From Lasiodiplodia sp. COLG20 (lineage: Eukaryota > Ascomycota > Dothideomycetes > Botryosphaeriales > Botryosphaeriaceae), in contig VNWV01000006.1 in NCBI GenBank assembly GCA_009801085.1, positions 2,108,001 to 2,172,000 of the forward strand: DNA of 64,000 nucleotides. The letters run 5' to 3'. Below the pieces are notes generated by a model. The model saw nothing but the letters and a program-made list of their open reading frames with translations. It was not told the DNA's origin and ran no database searches. How positions within the stretch are numbered: the first letter of the stretch is position 1; each line of letters opens with the position of its first letter. Below are positions 9,476-20,300 of the stretch, one piece after another. A program made the translations under genes and the position numbers.

Positions 9476-10951
9476 ATGCCGCGCACCTCAGCTCTCCAAG
9501 CTCTTCCGGCCGAACTCATCGACGAAATCGCCGGATACCTTGACTCCCGGGATTGTTGCAGCCTCCGCCACACATCGGTGGAACTTTATATCAAAACGGA
9601 CTATATCTTCCTCAAGCACTGCGGCCACTTAAAGGTCGACTTCCACCATGCCCGCCTGGCCGAACTGCTCGCAACATCTCAGAACGCGGGAATGGCCAGG
9701 GCGGTAAAGGCACTGACCATTGTAGTCCCGGACGATGCCAGGCAGCACGAGTTCACGAAAAGTAAACAAAAACGAGTGTCTCGCCGGAAGGCAGCCAGAC
9801 TTGCCAGCTCATTCCAAACCAAGCTGAATGAGACAATATGCAACGCCGTCAGCAGCAGCTGCTGTGCCTCTGGTGCCAGCGGCTTGCTCCTGGCCAACGT
9901 GTTCCGCCGGTTGGTCAATGTGTCAGAGGTGAAGATCACCGGCAATTACCTCGACATGTCGCACGTCAAGTTCAGCGGCATGACGTACAGCTGCAAGACC
10001 AAGCCCGATCGACACCGGGCCGTGCCAACCATCCTGAGCGCCATCAAGAGAAGCGGCCTTGCCCCACCGCGCCTCACCATAGCGGAGCTCAAACAACAAG
10101 GCGGCGGCGGTGAAAGCAGCCAGGGTGACCCTCTGGAGCCGTCTCCCCGCTGCTCCAGCAGGCTTCCAGAACTGGACAAGGCGGCGCTATCCGACGTGCG
10201 CGAGCTCCGTCTAGACTTCCTGGACTTCGGGGCGCGCCGGCCAGACAAGCGCTGCGACAAGCACCACTTCACCGCCCTGCGCCACTCCCTCCTGTGGGCA
10301 GCACCGACGCTGACGCTGCTCGAGCTGTGCAGCCCACACAACGGCTTCGTCCACAACGTCGTTCTCCTGCCCTCAACCACGACCGCCAGCACCAGCGCAC
10401 CCCCGCTCTTCCCCGCCCTCCGCACGCTCCGCCTCGCCGACGACCAGCAAGTCCCCGGCTGGCCGCTCATCCAGCTCCTGGAAGCGCACGTGCCGCAGCT
10501 GCAGGAGCTGTCGCTCGACGGCCTCGGCCTGCTGGACGACGTGCTGCGCTGGCGCGACGTGCTGGAGTGCATCCGGTCGCACATGACGCCGGGCCTGCTG
10601 CAGCGCTTCCGCTTCGTGCGCAACAGGCACTCGAAACTCATCCCCGGCTTCGTCGAGACGGTTAGCCACGCCAACACGCGGTGGGGCGCCGATGGGTCGG
10701 GCGCTTCTGGCCGCGTGCGCGCCGTCGACATGGCGCCGTTCGCGACGGAGCGGATGCGCAGGACGTTTGATGATGTGGATGAATGGGTTGCGGTGCTTAA
10801 GTGCGATGAGGATGATGGGGAGGCGTTTGAGGAGGTGGAGCGCGGTCTGCCCGGCCGCGGTGGGGTTCGTCCGGCTATCGACCTCTTGCGGCAGGGCTAC
10901 TATGAGACGTTGGGATCGGTGGATTTCAATCTTGTGAGGCGTTTCCGTTAG
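9476..10951 (+). CDS. F-box protein with LRR-like body, 491 aa
   Basis: Intronless. The F-box-like motif is right at the N-terminus (ALQALPAELIDEIAGYLDSR, then CCSLRHTSVELY), residues ~6-35. Downstream, leucine-rich stretches (VRELRLDFLDFG, ALRTLRLADDQ, LQELSLDGLGLLDDVL) look like irregular leucine-rich repeats. The C-terminal tail is acidic (LKCDEDDGEAFEEVE). The likely role is an SCF substrate receptor with unknown substrate. It is the first of four F-box-type genes in 9.4-17.8 kb. Its GC-rich codon use contrasts with the next two. The promoter carries a 17-bp tandem array. Confidence 0.78.
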   Translation: MPRTSALQALPAELIDEIAGYLDSRDCCSLRHTSVELYIKTDYIFLKHCGHLKVDFHHARLAELLATSQNAGMARAVKALTIVVPDDARQHEFTKSKQKRVSRRKAARLASSFQTKLNETICNAVSSSCCASGASGLLLANVFRRLVNVSEVKITGNYLDMSHVKFSGMTYSCKTKPDRHRAVPTILSAIKRSGLAPPRLTIAELKQQGGGGESSQGDPLEPSPRCSSRLPELDKAALSDVRELRLDFLDFGARRPDKRCDKHHFTALRHSLLWAAPTLTLLELCSPHNGFVHNVVLLPSTTTASTSAPPLFPALRTLRLADDQQVPGWPLIQLLEAHVPQLQELSLDGLGLLDDVLRWRDVLECIRSHMTPGLLQRFRFVRNRHSKLIPGFVETVSHANTRWGADGSGASGRVRAVDMAPFATERMRRTFDDVDEWVAVLKCDEDDGEAFEEVERGLPGRGGVRPAIDLLRQGYYETLGSVDFNLVRRFR

Positions 10952-11913
10952 GTTGTTGCTGTGGTTTGGGGTGGGGGGCGGATGGCGCTGGATGGATCGG
11001 GGAGGCGATGGATGGTAGTGGGTGTTGTGGAGGGGAGGGTGGAGATGGGGGGCCGAAGGATATAGCTTAATGTTTGTGTCTGTTTTGCTGGTATTGGTGC
11101 AATCCTGGGGTAGTTGGAGCGCTTGTTTCAATACATTTGTTCACATTCATGTCATGCATTCATGTACATACATACGCGGTAGAAGCTTGAACCATTGCAA
11201 TTTTATTCGCGTTTCTGATGGATTTGACTTTGCATCTGATCAACATGGGTGCCGCTAAGGTGGAGTTTTGTAGGCAGCTGAAAGTTATTTACGTCACCTG
11301 TAGAGCTGCGTTCGTGGTTGACACAAGTGACGACCATGCAGCCAATCAAAAACCCCCGCACGCCGCAGCAACCCGGAGGGCGCATCTCGCATTACGGGCG
11401 AGCGTGGCCCACTCTTTACAAACCCAATGCCAATCTACATCGTGGCCATGCTACTGTGGTTATAGTGCCCATGACTTCAACGAGAACTAAACCTACTTGT
11501 TGTGATCGTAGCCGGACCTTTTGAGCTCCGAGCTGCTTCTACTTGCAATATACTCGTCACTGCTATCTTCGTCAGTAAGAATTTCTCCTTTGTACCCTGG
11601 CTGTCACCATTTTATGAATCATCCAATTCAAGAATGTGCATGACGTAAGGGGTATGGCGCTACATCTGCAAAACCACGATGCCACTCATTGGGATGGCAA
11701 CGAGTAGCCTTGTCCCGCATCGCAGTAAAAACATACTTTTACTCATGTAATCTGACTCTCTTTTGTCTCGTTGGAGAAGATCTCTACAATCGCCATAAAA
11801 AAGTAGAATCAAACTACCTAAATCCTTCTGGTCCCCAGCTTCTTCCAGCACGCGCATGCCAGCGCAAACCAACCACATAATCACCACCATCCGTCGACAA
11901 AGCCCCTGAGGAT
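10952..11913. other. Intergenic, no gene seen
   Basis: Convergent 3' flanks of two F-box genes. The two small frames (around 11218-11524 and 11660-11890) lack recognisable features. A near-palindromic ATTCATGTCATGCATTCATG lies at about 11146-11165. Confidence 0.5.
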
Positions 11914-13368
11914 TTACGGGATGCGGAGCATGACCATTCCCTTCTTCCAGTCCTCTAAGGCCTTCCTTACCCCTCTTACCTTAGCAACCTCCGAAAATTT
12001 CGTGTCACTGGAGTCGAGCTCTGAACTTTTATCCGGCTCCCAGCACATGGCCGCCCTCAGGGCTACGCGGGAAGATTCGTCCTCTGACCAAAACCAATAG
12101 CTCAAGCCTCCAAACCTTCCTTTTACCAGGGACGTCTTCTCCAGAATAGCACCGAACAGGTTAGACCAAGCATCCCGTGCAACCCGACTATAATCCGAGC
12201 CACTGTACGACGTGTCTAACACTGCTAGACTGGTGAAGGTCAGGTCTCGCAATGTGGATGAATGTGTGATGAGGAGATTGGTGAATAGTTCGAGGCTGTC
12301 CACCATGCAATTGTTCAGATGGAAGGATGTGAGGCGCCAGCTGTAATTGAAGTTTAGGGCGGCTTGAGCCCAGTTTGGAAGCGTTGACTTGTGCCGTTTA
12401 CAAGGCAGAGGTGCACATTCGCCCGTTTTTTCGCCGATCTCGACTCCCACCCCGCTCGGCACGCCCCACAGTCTATGCAGAGACCACCAATAATCTCGAT
12501 CGGGAGTAGTAATGGTCAGTTCCTTTAGGTGGGGCATTGCCTCCAACATTTCTTTGGTGTAGTAACGCCAATTCGTACCGTTGGACACTATGCTAAATTA
12601 GCCACTCAAAAAGAAAAAAAAAACAGATAAATACGTGGACCACTTACGGACGTTGCTATCCACAACGCGAAACTTCTCGATATTGTACAAACAAGACATC
12701 TGAGCGTGAGAAAGAGCTCCTGGATGGTAAATCACACACTCGTCATCCTCACTCACATCCTCCTCTTGATCCCATGCCCATGAATGAACTCCCTCATCGT
12801 AGATCAGCTCGGTGATACGCGCTCCGCTTGTGTGCAAAACGTCCAACAGAGATTTGATTGACCATTCAAAATGATCTGCCGGGCCGATCCAGGAATTTTC
12901 GTTTTCAGGTTCCTCCTCATACAACACGGTCATGGGTTTTAGCTCAATCGTTCGTAGGTTGTTGAATCTGGCGAAACATTTATCGAGCCTAGAAACCATC
13001 CTGTTAAGATCATCCATCGTTGTCCAACGATAGAAGTCCTCGTTGTCCGGAAAGAGAAGCGTGATGTGAGTGATGCCAGACGCAACATGAGGAGTCCTAG
13101 CGATGCGAAGGAGTGCTTCCAGCCCAGACGCGGTCATCATAAAGCCCGACTTGCAGACCCATGCCGATGTCTTAATGTAGAGTGTCTTGGATGCGTAGTG
13201 TAGGGCACAAATAGCACGGTTCTGGAACGCCGTCTCCTCGTTGACGACGTGGTTGCAGATCATATCAAAAAGCTCTTGCTCGAGACGAGAGAGTCTATCT
13301 GGTGCGGGCAACGATATGGGTGCCGGAATAGCCTGGGAGGCAGATGGCTTGACGCGCTTTCTAGGCAT
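11914..13368 (-). CDS. F-box-like protein, tandem paralog A, two exons, 464 aa
   Basis: The exons are 13368-12648 and 12587-11914. The 60-bp phase-1 intron (GTAAGT...CATAG) contains a run of A on the plus strand. The N-terminus is basic (MPRKRVKPSAS), then a degenerate F-box-like segment (PDRLSRLEQELFDMICNHVV). Shared features with the gene at 14572-15917 include the CKSGFMMT/CKLGFVMT block, the paired TELIYDEG motif, IEKFRVV/IEKFRAV just before the intron, and the C-terminal EVAKVRGV...ALEDWKKGMVM / ALADWKDGMVM. The start is set at 13368, where similarity begins. An upstream ATG at 13584 would add 72 unrelated residues. The likely role is a substrate adaptor; the substrate is unknown. Confidence 0.72.
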
Positions 13369-13887
13369 AGTCAATGCACTTGCAATGCTCAACGGAAGGA
13401 ATAAGTTGCAGGCTGATAGGGATTCAGTCTCTGGTAAATGTGGACGAAGGGTGGTCCTAGGCGCAATAAATGCCCGCGTCAGTCTTTTAATCCAACTCGT
13501 TTGCGAGCTAGCCAGGAAAGTTTGGAAAGCAATCTGAGAGAGAAGCTGCTCGACGGGCCTTCCCGTAGAGCCTACGCTGGGCAAACACCAAGCGAGCTTG
13601 CATAGTCCAACTGACAGAGCAAGAAGTGGTTTGTAGCGGAGTGGGAGGAGGGCACTTCATATCGGTGAGTGCCACAAAGTGACCTGGAATACAGCCGACG
13701 CGGCGTTTGCTGTTAACCATGATGTTTGGTTGATCGTTTTGGCGCGGTGATTCTTGCACGAACGGATGCTAACAACCTTATCACACGGGAGTTTTTCCGG
13801 CGCAGCCCGTAGCTCTACCTAGCAAGAAAGAGGAGCTTTGATAAAAGTTTGCTCAAGCGACGGGGCGCAATGTGGAGCCGGTGAGGC

Positions 13888-13897
13888 GTGACGTCAC
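13888..13897. promoter_or_regulatory. CRE-type palindrome GTGACGTCAC
   Basis: Perfect 10-bp palindrome containing the TGACGTCA octamer bound by fungal bZIP ATF/CREB factors. It lies 520 bp upstream of paralog A. The bases to its right (CCTAAACCAAAG and later AGCA/CAGCAAA) resemble those beside the GACGTCAC at 16168, upstream of paralog B. Confidence 0.55.
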
Positions 13898-14571
13898 CGG
13901 GCCAGCCTAAACCAAAGATTACCTAGCAGCACAGCAAATATTTCGCGCAGTCACCGTCAAGAGAGCGAATAGCTTGAACAGCGGATGATGACTGGACGCT
14001 TTTCGTGATTAGGTATTCGGTAGGTACGGTTGTTCCGTCAGAATCGCCACGTCTCACTTGAAGATGCAAGGAAATGTGTCGGAGAAATGGGTTCTAAGGC
14101 TTTCACAAAATGTCTTGCTGAAATAGTCAGTCGAGCAAAATGCACCTTCTCATACTGTTGCGCGAATCGTCTGTGCCGCCGCCCAAGATGTGGAGACGGT
14201 GCCCTCACCTCCATTACCAGCAGCGCTACGGTGTCATTCAAATAACTCTTACACCCACTTCTCAAAGCACTATTTCGCTTGGATAGGTCTGACCTCTCCG
14301 CAAACTTTGCCCAATGCACTGCAAAAACTACGCCGATCCTGACAGCAGGAAGCAAATTTTGCCAGATTTTATTTCAAACATTCTCTACCCTTTTGAAAAC
14401 CCTGACCGCCTTTTATGTTTTTGGGTTAGCAAGGTGACGGAAATTTTTGCAATATCCGCGGCAAAGCAGAAGCGATAACCCCGAATAACCTTTTTGTGGC
14501 GCAAAAAAATCCCCCATGCAATCACCACTGTCGAGCAATAGAATTTCTGATGCAGAGGTTCGGTCCGGGTG
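13898..14571. other. Intergenic, no gene seen
   Basis: Spacer between the tandem F-box-like paralogs, rather AT-rich. The short frames here carry no recognisable domain. The region probably includes the promoter of paralog A on its left and the 3' flank of paralog B on its right. Confidence 0.5.
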
Positions 14572-15917
14572 TCACTCAGGAACCTTAACCATAACCATTC
14601 CATCCTTCCAGTCCGCCAATGCACGCGTCACACCCCTAACCTTAGCAACCTCCTCGAACTTCCGGCCATATGGGTCAAGCTCTGGGCCGTTGGTCTGGTC
14701 CCAGTATATACCCACTGACAGAAGGTGGCCTGATCCTGCAATCCAAGAGAGCAAGTCGTGAAACTTCCCGTTTCTTAGGTTCATGTCGTCCAGGATGATC
14801 TGGAAAATTTCGGTCCAGAAGCGTTTTGCGGAATGGGTCGGGTCTGACACCATCACCTGATTGATGGTCAAGTCCCGAAGCGTCGGTGAGTGTGTGCGGA
14901 GGAAACGCTTCAATGAGTTGGCGATTTCCACCTGGAAGTGGCTGGCGTGGAAAACTGTGAGACGCCAATGGTAGTCGCGCTGGAGAACCACCTTCATCCA
15001 GCCTGAGAAGTTATAGTAGCCGAGCCGATTAACTCTTTGACGTACAAGGGAGCTGGCGGCATGAGTCGTAGGGGTGACTGTGAGCTCCGTCAACTTCGGC
15101 ATTGCCCAAAGCACTTGCTCAGCGTATGCGTTACGACGCCCCCAGATGTCTTTGATATTTCATCAGCAACCAGAAGAATGGACATAGCAACAACGGTGTA
15201 CTTACCGTCGTATTCAACGGCACGAAACTTCTCGATATCTCCCAAACCAGATAACCAAGCGGGAGGTAGAGGATTTAGATGATAGTGTCTATAGGACGGA
15301 GGCATGTCCTGTGTCCCCTCGTCGTAGATGAGTTCCGTAACGCATGCCTTGCTAACATTTAGCGCGCATAGCATCAGGCCTACTGACCACGAATACTGAT
15401 CTGGAATATGAGCCACGGGAACTTGTGGGACCCGAGACTTAATACCACTCAACTCGACTTTGCGCAAGTTTGTGAGGCGAAGGAAGCAATCAGTGAGCAT
15501 ATCAACAACCTGTGTGTAGCTGGCCCTCGTCTCTTTATGGTAAAGCCACATCTGAGCTGGGACAAGAAGTCTGACGTAGACGATGTGAGGTGCAATTTGA
15601 GGCTCTCCAGCCATGCGAAGTAGTGCCTTTAAGCCGGGTACGGTCATCACAAACCCCAACTTGCAGATTGACGTCGATGTCTTCTCGCGGAGTAGCTTGG
15701 ATGCACAGTGCAGGAATCTCAGTCCTTTGGCGAGGCTGACTGGGTGTATGTGGCCGAAGAACCGTTTGAGACCGAACTTCACCAGAAGTTCGTTCTCATC
15801 GTCGACGAGATAGTCGCAGATACGTAAGAACAACTCCTGCGGTATGACCGAAAGTCTGTCGGGACCGCGCGGCGGCGGAGGGCGTTTGGCAGCCAGCCTG
15901 TTGCTCCTCCGGATCAT
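14572..15917 (-). CDS. F-box-like protein, tandem paralog B, two exons, 429 aa
   Basis: The exons are 15917-15206 and 15149-14572. The 56-bp phase-1 intron (GTAAGT...ATCAAAG) gives the joined reading VEYDDIWGRRNAYAEQ. The F-box-like segment (PDRLSVIPQELFLRICDYLV) follows a short basic N-terminus (MIRRSNRLAAKRPP). The intron sits at the same place and phase as in paralog A, directly after the IEKFR block, so the two arose by tandem duplication. Similarity is moderate and spread along the whole length, which suggests an old or fast-diverging duplication. The function is presumably SCF substrate recognition. It shares an upstream region of about 530 bp with the rightward F-box gene at 16445. Confidence 0.74.
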
Positions 15918-16167
15918 GTCGCTCGTCGGATGCGCGCGAAAAGAAAGTATGGGTTCGATCGGTGGGTTACGGTCTGTCAGTCCAAGCGCAGCATGTCAGT
16001 AGCAGTCCCTGAGACAAGATTCTGGGGAGAGAAACCACGCGAGATGCCGGTGAAGGTGGGTTTGGAAAGTGAAGCTCTCGCAGGGAAGACGAGCTTTCGC
16101 GGAGGTTCGGTCAGGTGAGAGGGCGCGAGGTTGGGTGGAGTTTGTCGGACGCGCAACGCGTGTCGGC

Positions 16168-16175
16168 GACGTCAC
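16168..16175. promoter_or_regulatory. CRE-like GACGTCAC upstream of paralog B
   Basis: This lies 251 bp upstream of paralog B and 270 bp upstream of the divergent F-box gene. The flanking block (CACCGAGGGACCCTGAACCAAA then ACCATAGCAAAG) aligns with that at 13892-13940, so the promoter segment appears duplicated together with the gene. Confidence 0.5.
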
Positions 16176-16444
16176 CGAGGGACCCTGAACCAAATCTCAG
16201 TACCATAGCAAAGCTGCCGCACCGCCGCTGCCAAGACTCGCGCAGGCGGTTTCCATTCACAGATGGGTGCTGGTGACTAGGCTCCACACCCCCACGACAC
16301 CTCACCTTCCTCCTCGCCACCCCAACCAAGACAACGGTAAATCCAGCTCAAGGCGAAGTATCATTAACTCCTCGAACTCACTCTCATGGCACGGTCGACC
16401 AGGGATGGAGGCCGCCATCGCGCCCGGTTTGTCACAGCCGCGAA

Positions 16445-17768
16445 ATGTCTGCTGCAATCACGAATACTAACCGCGCGATGAACAGGACGAAGAAGAAGAA
16501 GAAGGACGACAAATACTTTGCGCTTTCCTCGAAGCCTCTTGCTCATAACCGCTCGCCGCTCTCCGACGTACCGCCCGACATACTTCACCTTGTCGCCGAC
16601 CTGCTCGACTTCCGCACTTTTTGCGCGCTCCGTCGTACCTGCCGTGGAATTTGCAAATGGCTTCAGAAGATATTCGCCGATCGCCATGGACCGGACCGCC
16701 TAAGTCTAGACCTCTCATTCGACAGCATGGATGCCTCACGCAACTTCATCGACCCCATATTCGCATCCAAAATCATTACCATCGAATTCTTGGCCTCCGA
16801 CTTCGACAATGCGAGATTCGAGCGCGACAAGCTGACTCTGCACCCAAACAGCCGCGCCATGCGGAAGCTCCGTGCTGACAAAAGGCATATGGAGCTAGCA
16901 TCGACAGGGGCCTTTGCGAAGATGCTTGCAGAGTGGTTATCTAAATTTCCCAATCTAAAGATCATCCGCCTGGAGAACCAAACGCCACCGTTTGTAAATG
17001 ACGGCGAGGTGGTGCACGAAGCTGTTCCGCTTGGGTCCTGGCCATTCTCAACGTTGATTTCGGCCGTGTCTCGCGCCAACATCAACATCGACGAGCTTTC
17101 GCTACAAGACCCTCGTGACACCAGTTCACTGGACCATTCCCTCGTTCGAACCGGCGGAACAATTGCAGATGTTGGCGCTTTGCCCAATCTGAAGTCGATG
17201 CGGCTGGAATTCGAAGAACATTTCCCAAGTAAGTAGTACACGAGTATCAGTGCCAACGGCTAGCAGGCAACACATCTGGCCTTCCGAATGAGTGGGAAAA
17301 AGCCGAATCCACACTAGCCTTCCGTCACAACAACCCTCTCCACAGAACGGCATGTTGAAAGTACTTTGCTAATGTAGTTTTTCTGGGACAGAATGGACTC
17401 ATTATCGCCGGCTCCAACAAGTCATAAATTCAGCCCCCTCCCTTGAGTCCCTCGCTCTTTTTTCCGAGCGACGGACCTGCACTCCAGCTGTTGGCATGGA
17501 CTACCTTACAAGGAATATCGAGGTGCCCAATCTCAAAACCTTGACAATTGGCGGCCCGATCAACGTCGACAACCTCAAGAAGTTACTGAAGAAACACAAG
17601 GAAACTTTGCGGGAACTCAAGATTTTAGCTCACTGCTTCGAGTTCCCCGATGCATATAGGATCCTGGAGTTCACCCGCCAGCACCTCTCCCTCGACCGTG
17701 GCCAGCCAGTCATTTTCTATCGAGGTCCTTTGAACGGGAATTCTGTCCTAAGTCGTTTGGCTACCTAA
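16445..17768 (+). CDS. F-box protein, two exons, 386 aa
   Basis: The exons are 16445-17228 and 17392-17768. The intron of 163 bp (GTAAGT...TTTTTCTGGGACAG) is the longest in the window. The joined reading KWTHYRRLQQVINSAPSLES continues an LRR-like pattern. After a Lys-rich N-terminus (RTKKKKKDDKY) comes a good F-box (RSPLSDVPPDILHLVADLLD, then FCALRRTCRGICKWL) at about residues 36-70. Leucine-rich stretches follow (FPNLKIIRLENQ, LPNLKSMRLEFE, VPNLKTLTIGG). The likely role is an SCF substrate receptor. An additional small exon inside the long intron cannot be ruled out. It is divergently oriented to paralog B. Confidence 0.78.
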
Positions 17769-18804
17769 AAGAGCCATAAGTGTGGAAAGTATGGAAAATT
17801 TGGACCAGTGATACAAGTTGGGTATATGGCGTTGCATGCTTGTCAGAGGTATGCTATACATCTGGATAGCGATGTAGACGTAGAGCGCCGCTCTGAGTAG
17901 CATCATGACCAGCGTTTTTGGGTACATTGCAGCTCCAAAAATGGCTTCTACAAACCGGTAGCTCAGGAGCTATTTCTCAAACATAGACAAACAATTATTC
18001 ATTTCACATGCATGTCTACATGATTGTTTCAACGACAATCATATCCGTAAGTTCGTGCTAGAGATTGGCCAGAATTGCCCCCATTTTCATCCGCCCTCCT
18101 TGCCATGACAGTTGGAATTGTCGAGTAGTGGCTGCACGTAGGCATACGCAGATATTTTAAGGATATGGCTGCTGCTTGCTTGGTACTTCCTGGAGGGTTG
18201 CCTCCTTGTGAGCGGGATTGCTTCCAATAATTTCATAGAGTTGTGTAACATGTCGAAGTATTACTTTATGACGGCATTTTGATCCAACATTCCGTCGGGC
18301 CCCGCGACGAGCAGGCAAACACTGCGTTCGTGAAGATGCACGTGACAGCGCCGTCTGCGATGGCCATTTCCACCGACAACCCGCTGCATATCGTACGGTT
18401 CCATCGGCTGAGATGAAGTTGCACAGCGCCGCGTCTCCGCCTCGCAGGCTCTGGAGTTCGGGACTCGGGAGTATGCGCTTCTGAGTGCGGCTGGATGGTT
18501 GGCCGGGATAGGCGCCAAGCGGCCGGAAAGTCGACTGTTGCACAAACTACTGTCAAGAAACGTGCGTGTCATGCCTTTTCGGGCATTGCTGGAGAGAAAT
18601 AGTGGTAAGGCAACGGGAAGGATGCGGGAAGGCAACGGAAAAGCTACCGGCACACGGCACCAAGCAAGGGATGTGGGGCGCAGCGAATTAACGTTTTCGA
18701 CCAACGCCACAAGCAGGCATGGACTGAAGGCTGTTTTCGGACGGAAGATACTTGCATCTGATGCATCTCTACATCGCAGTCGTGAGAGGACTTTGAGTAA
18801 TATG
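17769..18804. other. Intergenic, no gene seen
   Basis: About 1 kb. Overlapping minus-strand frames at 18157-18710 are Arg/Ser/Pro-rich with no domain and are probably chance. The right end is the promoter of the secreted-protein gene. Confidence 0.5.
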
Positions 18805-18811
18805 TATATAA
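18805..18811 (+). promoter_or_regulatory. TATA box and pyrimidine/CA-rich leader
   Basis: TATATAA lies 160 bp before the ATG at 18971. Between them is a CT/CA-rich leader with reiterated CTCATCA-type words (about 18837-18905). Such leaders are common in strongly expressed fungal genes. Confidence 0.6.
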
Positions 18812-18970
18812 TGAGGCACGATGGAGCACGATTCTCAACTCATCAGCTCATCACATCTCATCAGTTCAGCACACTTCAACTCATCACTCAATCAATCTTC
18901 ACCTCCCCATACAAACCATCTTCAGCTCCTGATATCAACAACCACCAACCCCCCATTTCAACCCGACAAA

Positions 18971-19695
18971 ATGAAGTTCTCCGCCGCCATTGCCGTAGCC
19001 TTCGCTACCCTCTTCACGAGCGTCTACTCGGCGCCCACCATGGACATCGAGGCCCGCGCTCCTGAAGCCCTCGATTCTGCCACTGGAGGCGATATCGAGA
19101 AGCGCCAAGGCGTCGTCCAAGTGCAGGCGTCAGTCTCTATCTCTATGGTGGTCGTAGTGAATACAGCCTACGACCAGGTGCGCGTGCACACAGGCAACAT
19201 CAACAACACGCTCAGCACCATCAACGGCGACTCGAATTGGGTCGTCCGGAACAACGCCATCATGGCCGTGCGCTCCGAGCTCACGGCCATCGGAAGCATC
19301 CTTGCCGCCACAACTTCCCAGATCGGCACTCTCGGCGGCAACATCGGCGGCGACCTGAACGCCGTCGCCTACGCTACCCTTCGTATCGCGTACGAGATCA
19401 TCTATACTATTCAGTATGCTGTTAACAGGCTCGGCGCTGGTAAGTTTCCTCTTCCTTCCACCCCACTTCTCTTCCCAGAGTGACTGTTATCTAACTCATC
19501 GCAGGTCTCATCGTTGTTCTTGGCATAATCATCAACAACCTCATGAGCATCCTTGCTGGCCTGATCCTGGCCGTCGATATCGGGGCTCGTGGCTCGCTTC
19601 AGATTGTCTGGGGCTCAATGAGTGCCGTCGTTCCGCGCCTCTTGCCTGCCATGGGCTCCATTGTCCTCGGTCTTGGGTACCTCCTCGGCTTCTAG
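18971..19695 (+). CDS. Novel secreted Kex2-processed hydrophobic protein, two exons, 219 aa
   Basis: The exons are 18971-19439 and 19505-19695, with a 65-bp intron (GTAAGT...CATCGCAG). Residues 1-20 form a clear signal peptide (MKFSAAIAVAFATLFTSVYS). A propeptide follows, ending in EKR at 43-45, a Kex2 site. The mature part lacks cysteine. It alternates small and hydrophobic residues (QVQASVSISMVVVVNTAYDQ), then a Gly/Ala-rich helical-looking stretch, and ends with very hydrophobic segments (GLIVVLGIIINNLMSILAGL, GSIVLGLGYLLGF). I do not recognise a family. It could be a surface-active or membrane-inserting secreted protein. A strong TATA box and leader suggest high expression. Confidence 0.8.
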
Positions 19696-20300
19696 AGGAG
19701 GATCAAAGAGCACTGAGATGGGGGGACTACAGGAGTGGTCTTTTTGTCACAGTCTGAAATCTTAGGTAGCGATCAAAAGTTAGTGGCTCGAACAGCAGTG
19801 TAGAATACAAGTGCTTTCATAAAATAATTTCATTGGATTTTGTGATGTCTCAATTGTCTTTGATCGTGGTATTTGACTGAAAGAAATGAAGAGCCCGAAG
19901 CATACAGTGGAGAATTGCGGCGGAGGATCGGCGTGAAAATATCCTTTTACTCATACCATGGATAACTGATGATCATAGATTCACGTCCGGATCATTGGTT
20001 CAACGGCCCGTACATATTCTATTTTCACTGTGAAAGAAAAAAGGAAAATAGAAATAAATGAGGCGTAATACCTACGCTATCTTTCGCCCAGATATTCTTC
20101 GCGCTAGCCATTGCTACGACGCCCCTCTGTACGCCATAATGTACAACGTGTTTCCAAAGGTTTAACGTAAAAATACATCGAAAATGAAAACACTATAAGT
20201 TGAAGAAATCTTTAGGTATACAATGATAACTGAAATGTGAAAAAAGTCTATGCTATGTAGATAATGAAATAGCAGTAGCCTGCGAGAAATATTCTGACTT
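19696..20300. other. AT-rich intergenic spacer
   Basis: 3' flank of the secreted-protein gene and of the convergent retropepsin-like gene. It is A/T-rich with no gene-like frame. AATAAA-like words occur near 19822 and 20052. Confidence 0.5.

Noticed and set aside
13508..13759. 83-codon frame upstream of F-box-like paralog A
   Set aside because: No similarity to the paralog and no domain; lies in the presumptive promoter or 5' UTR.
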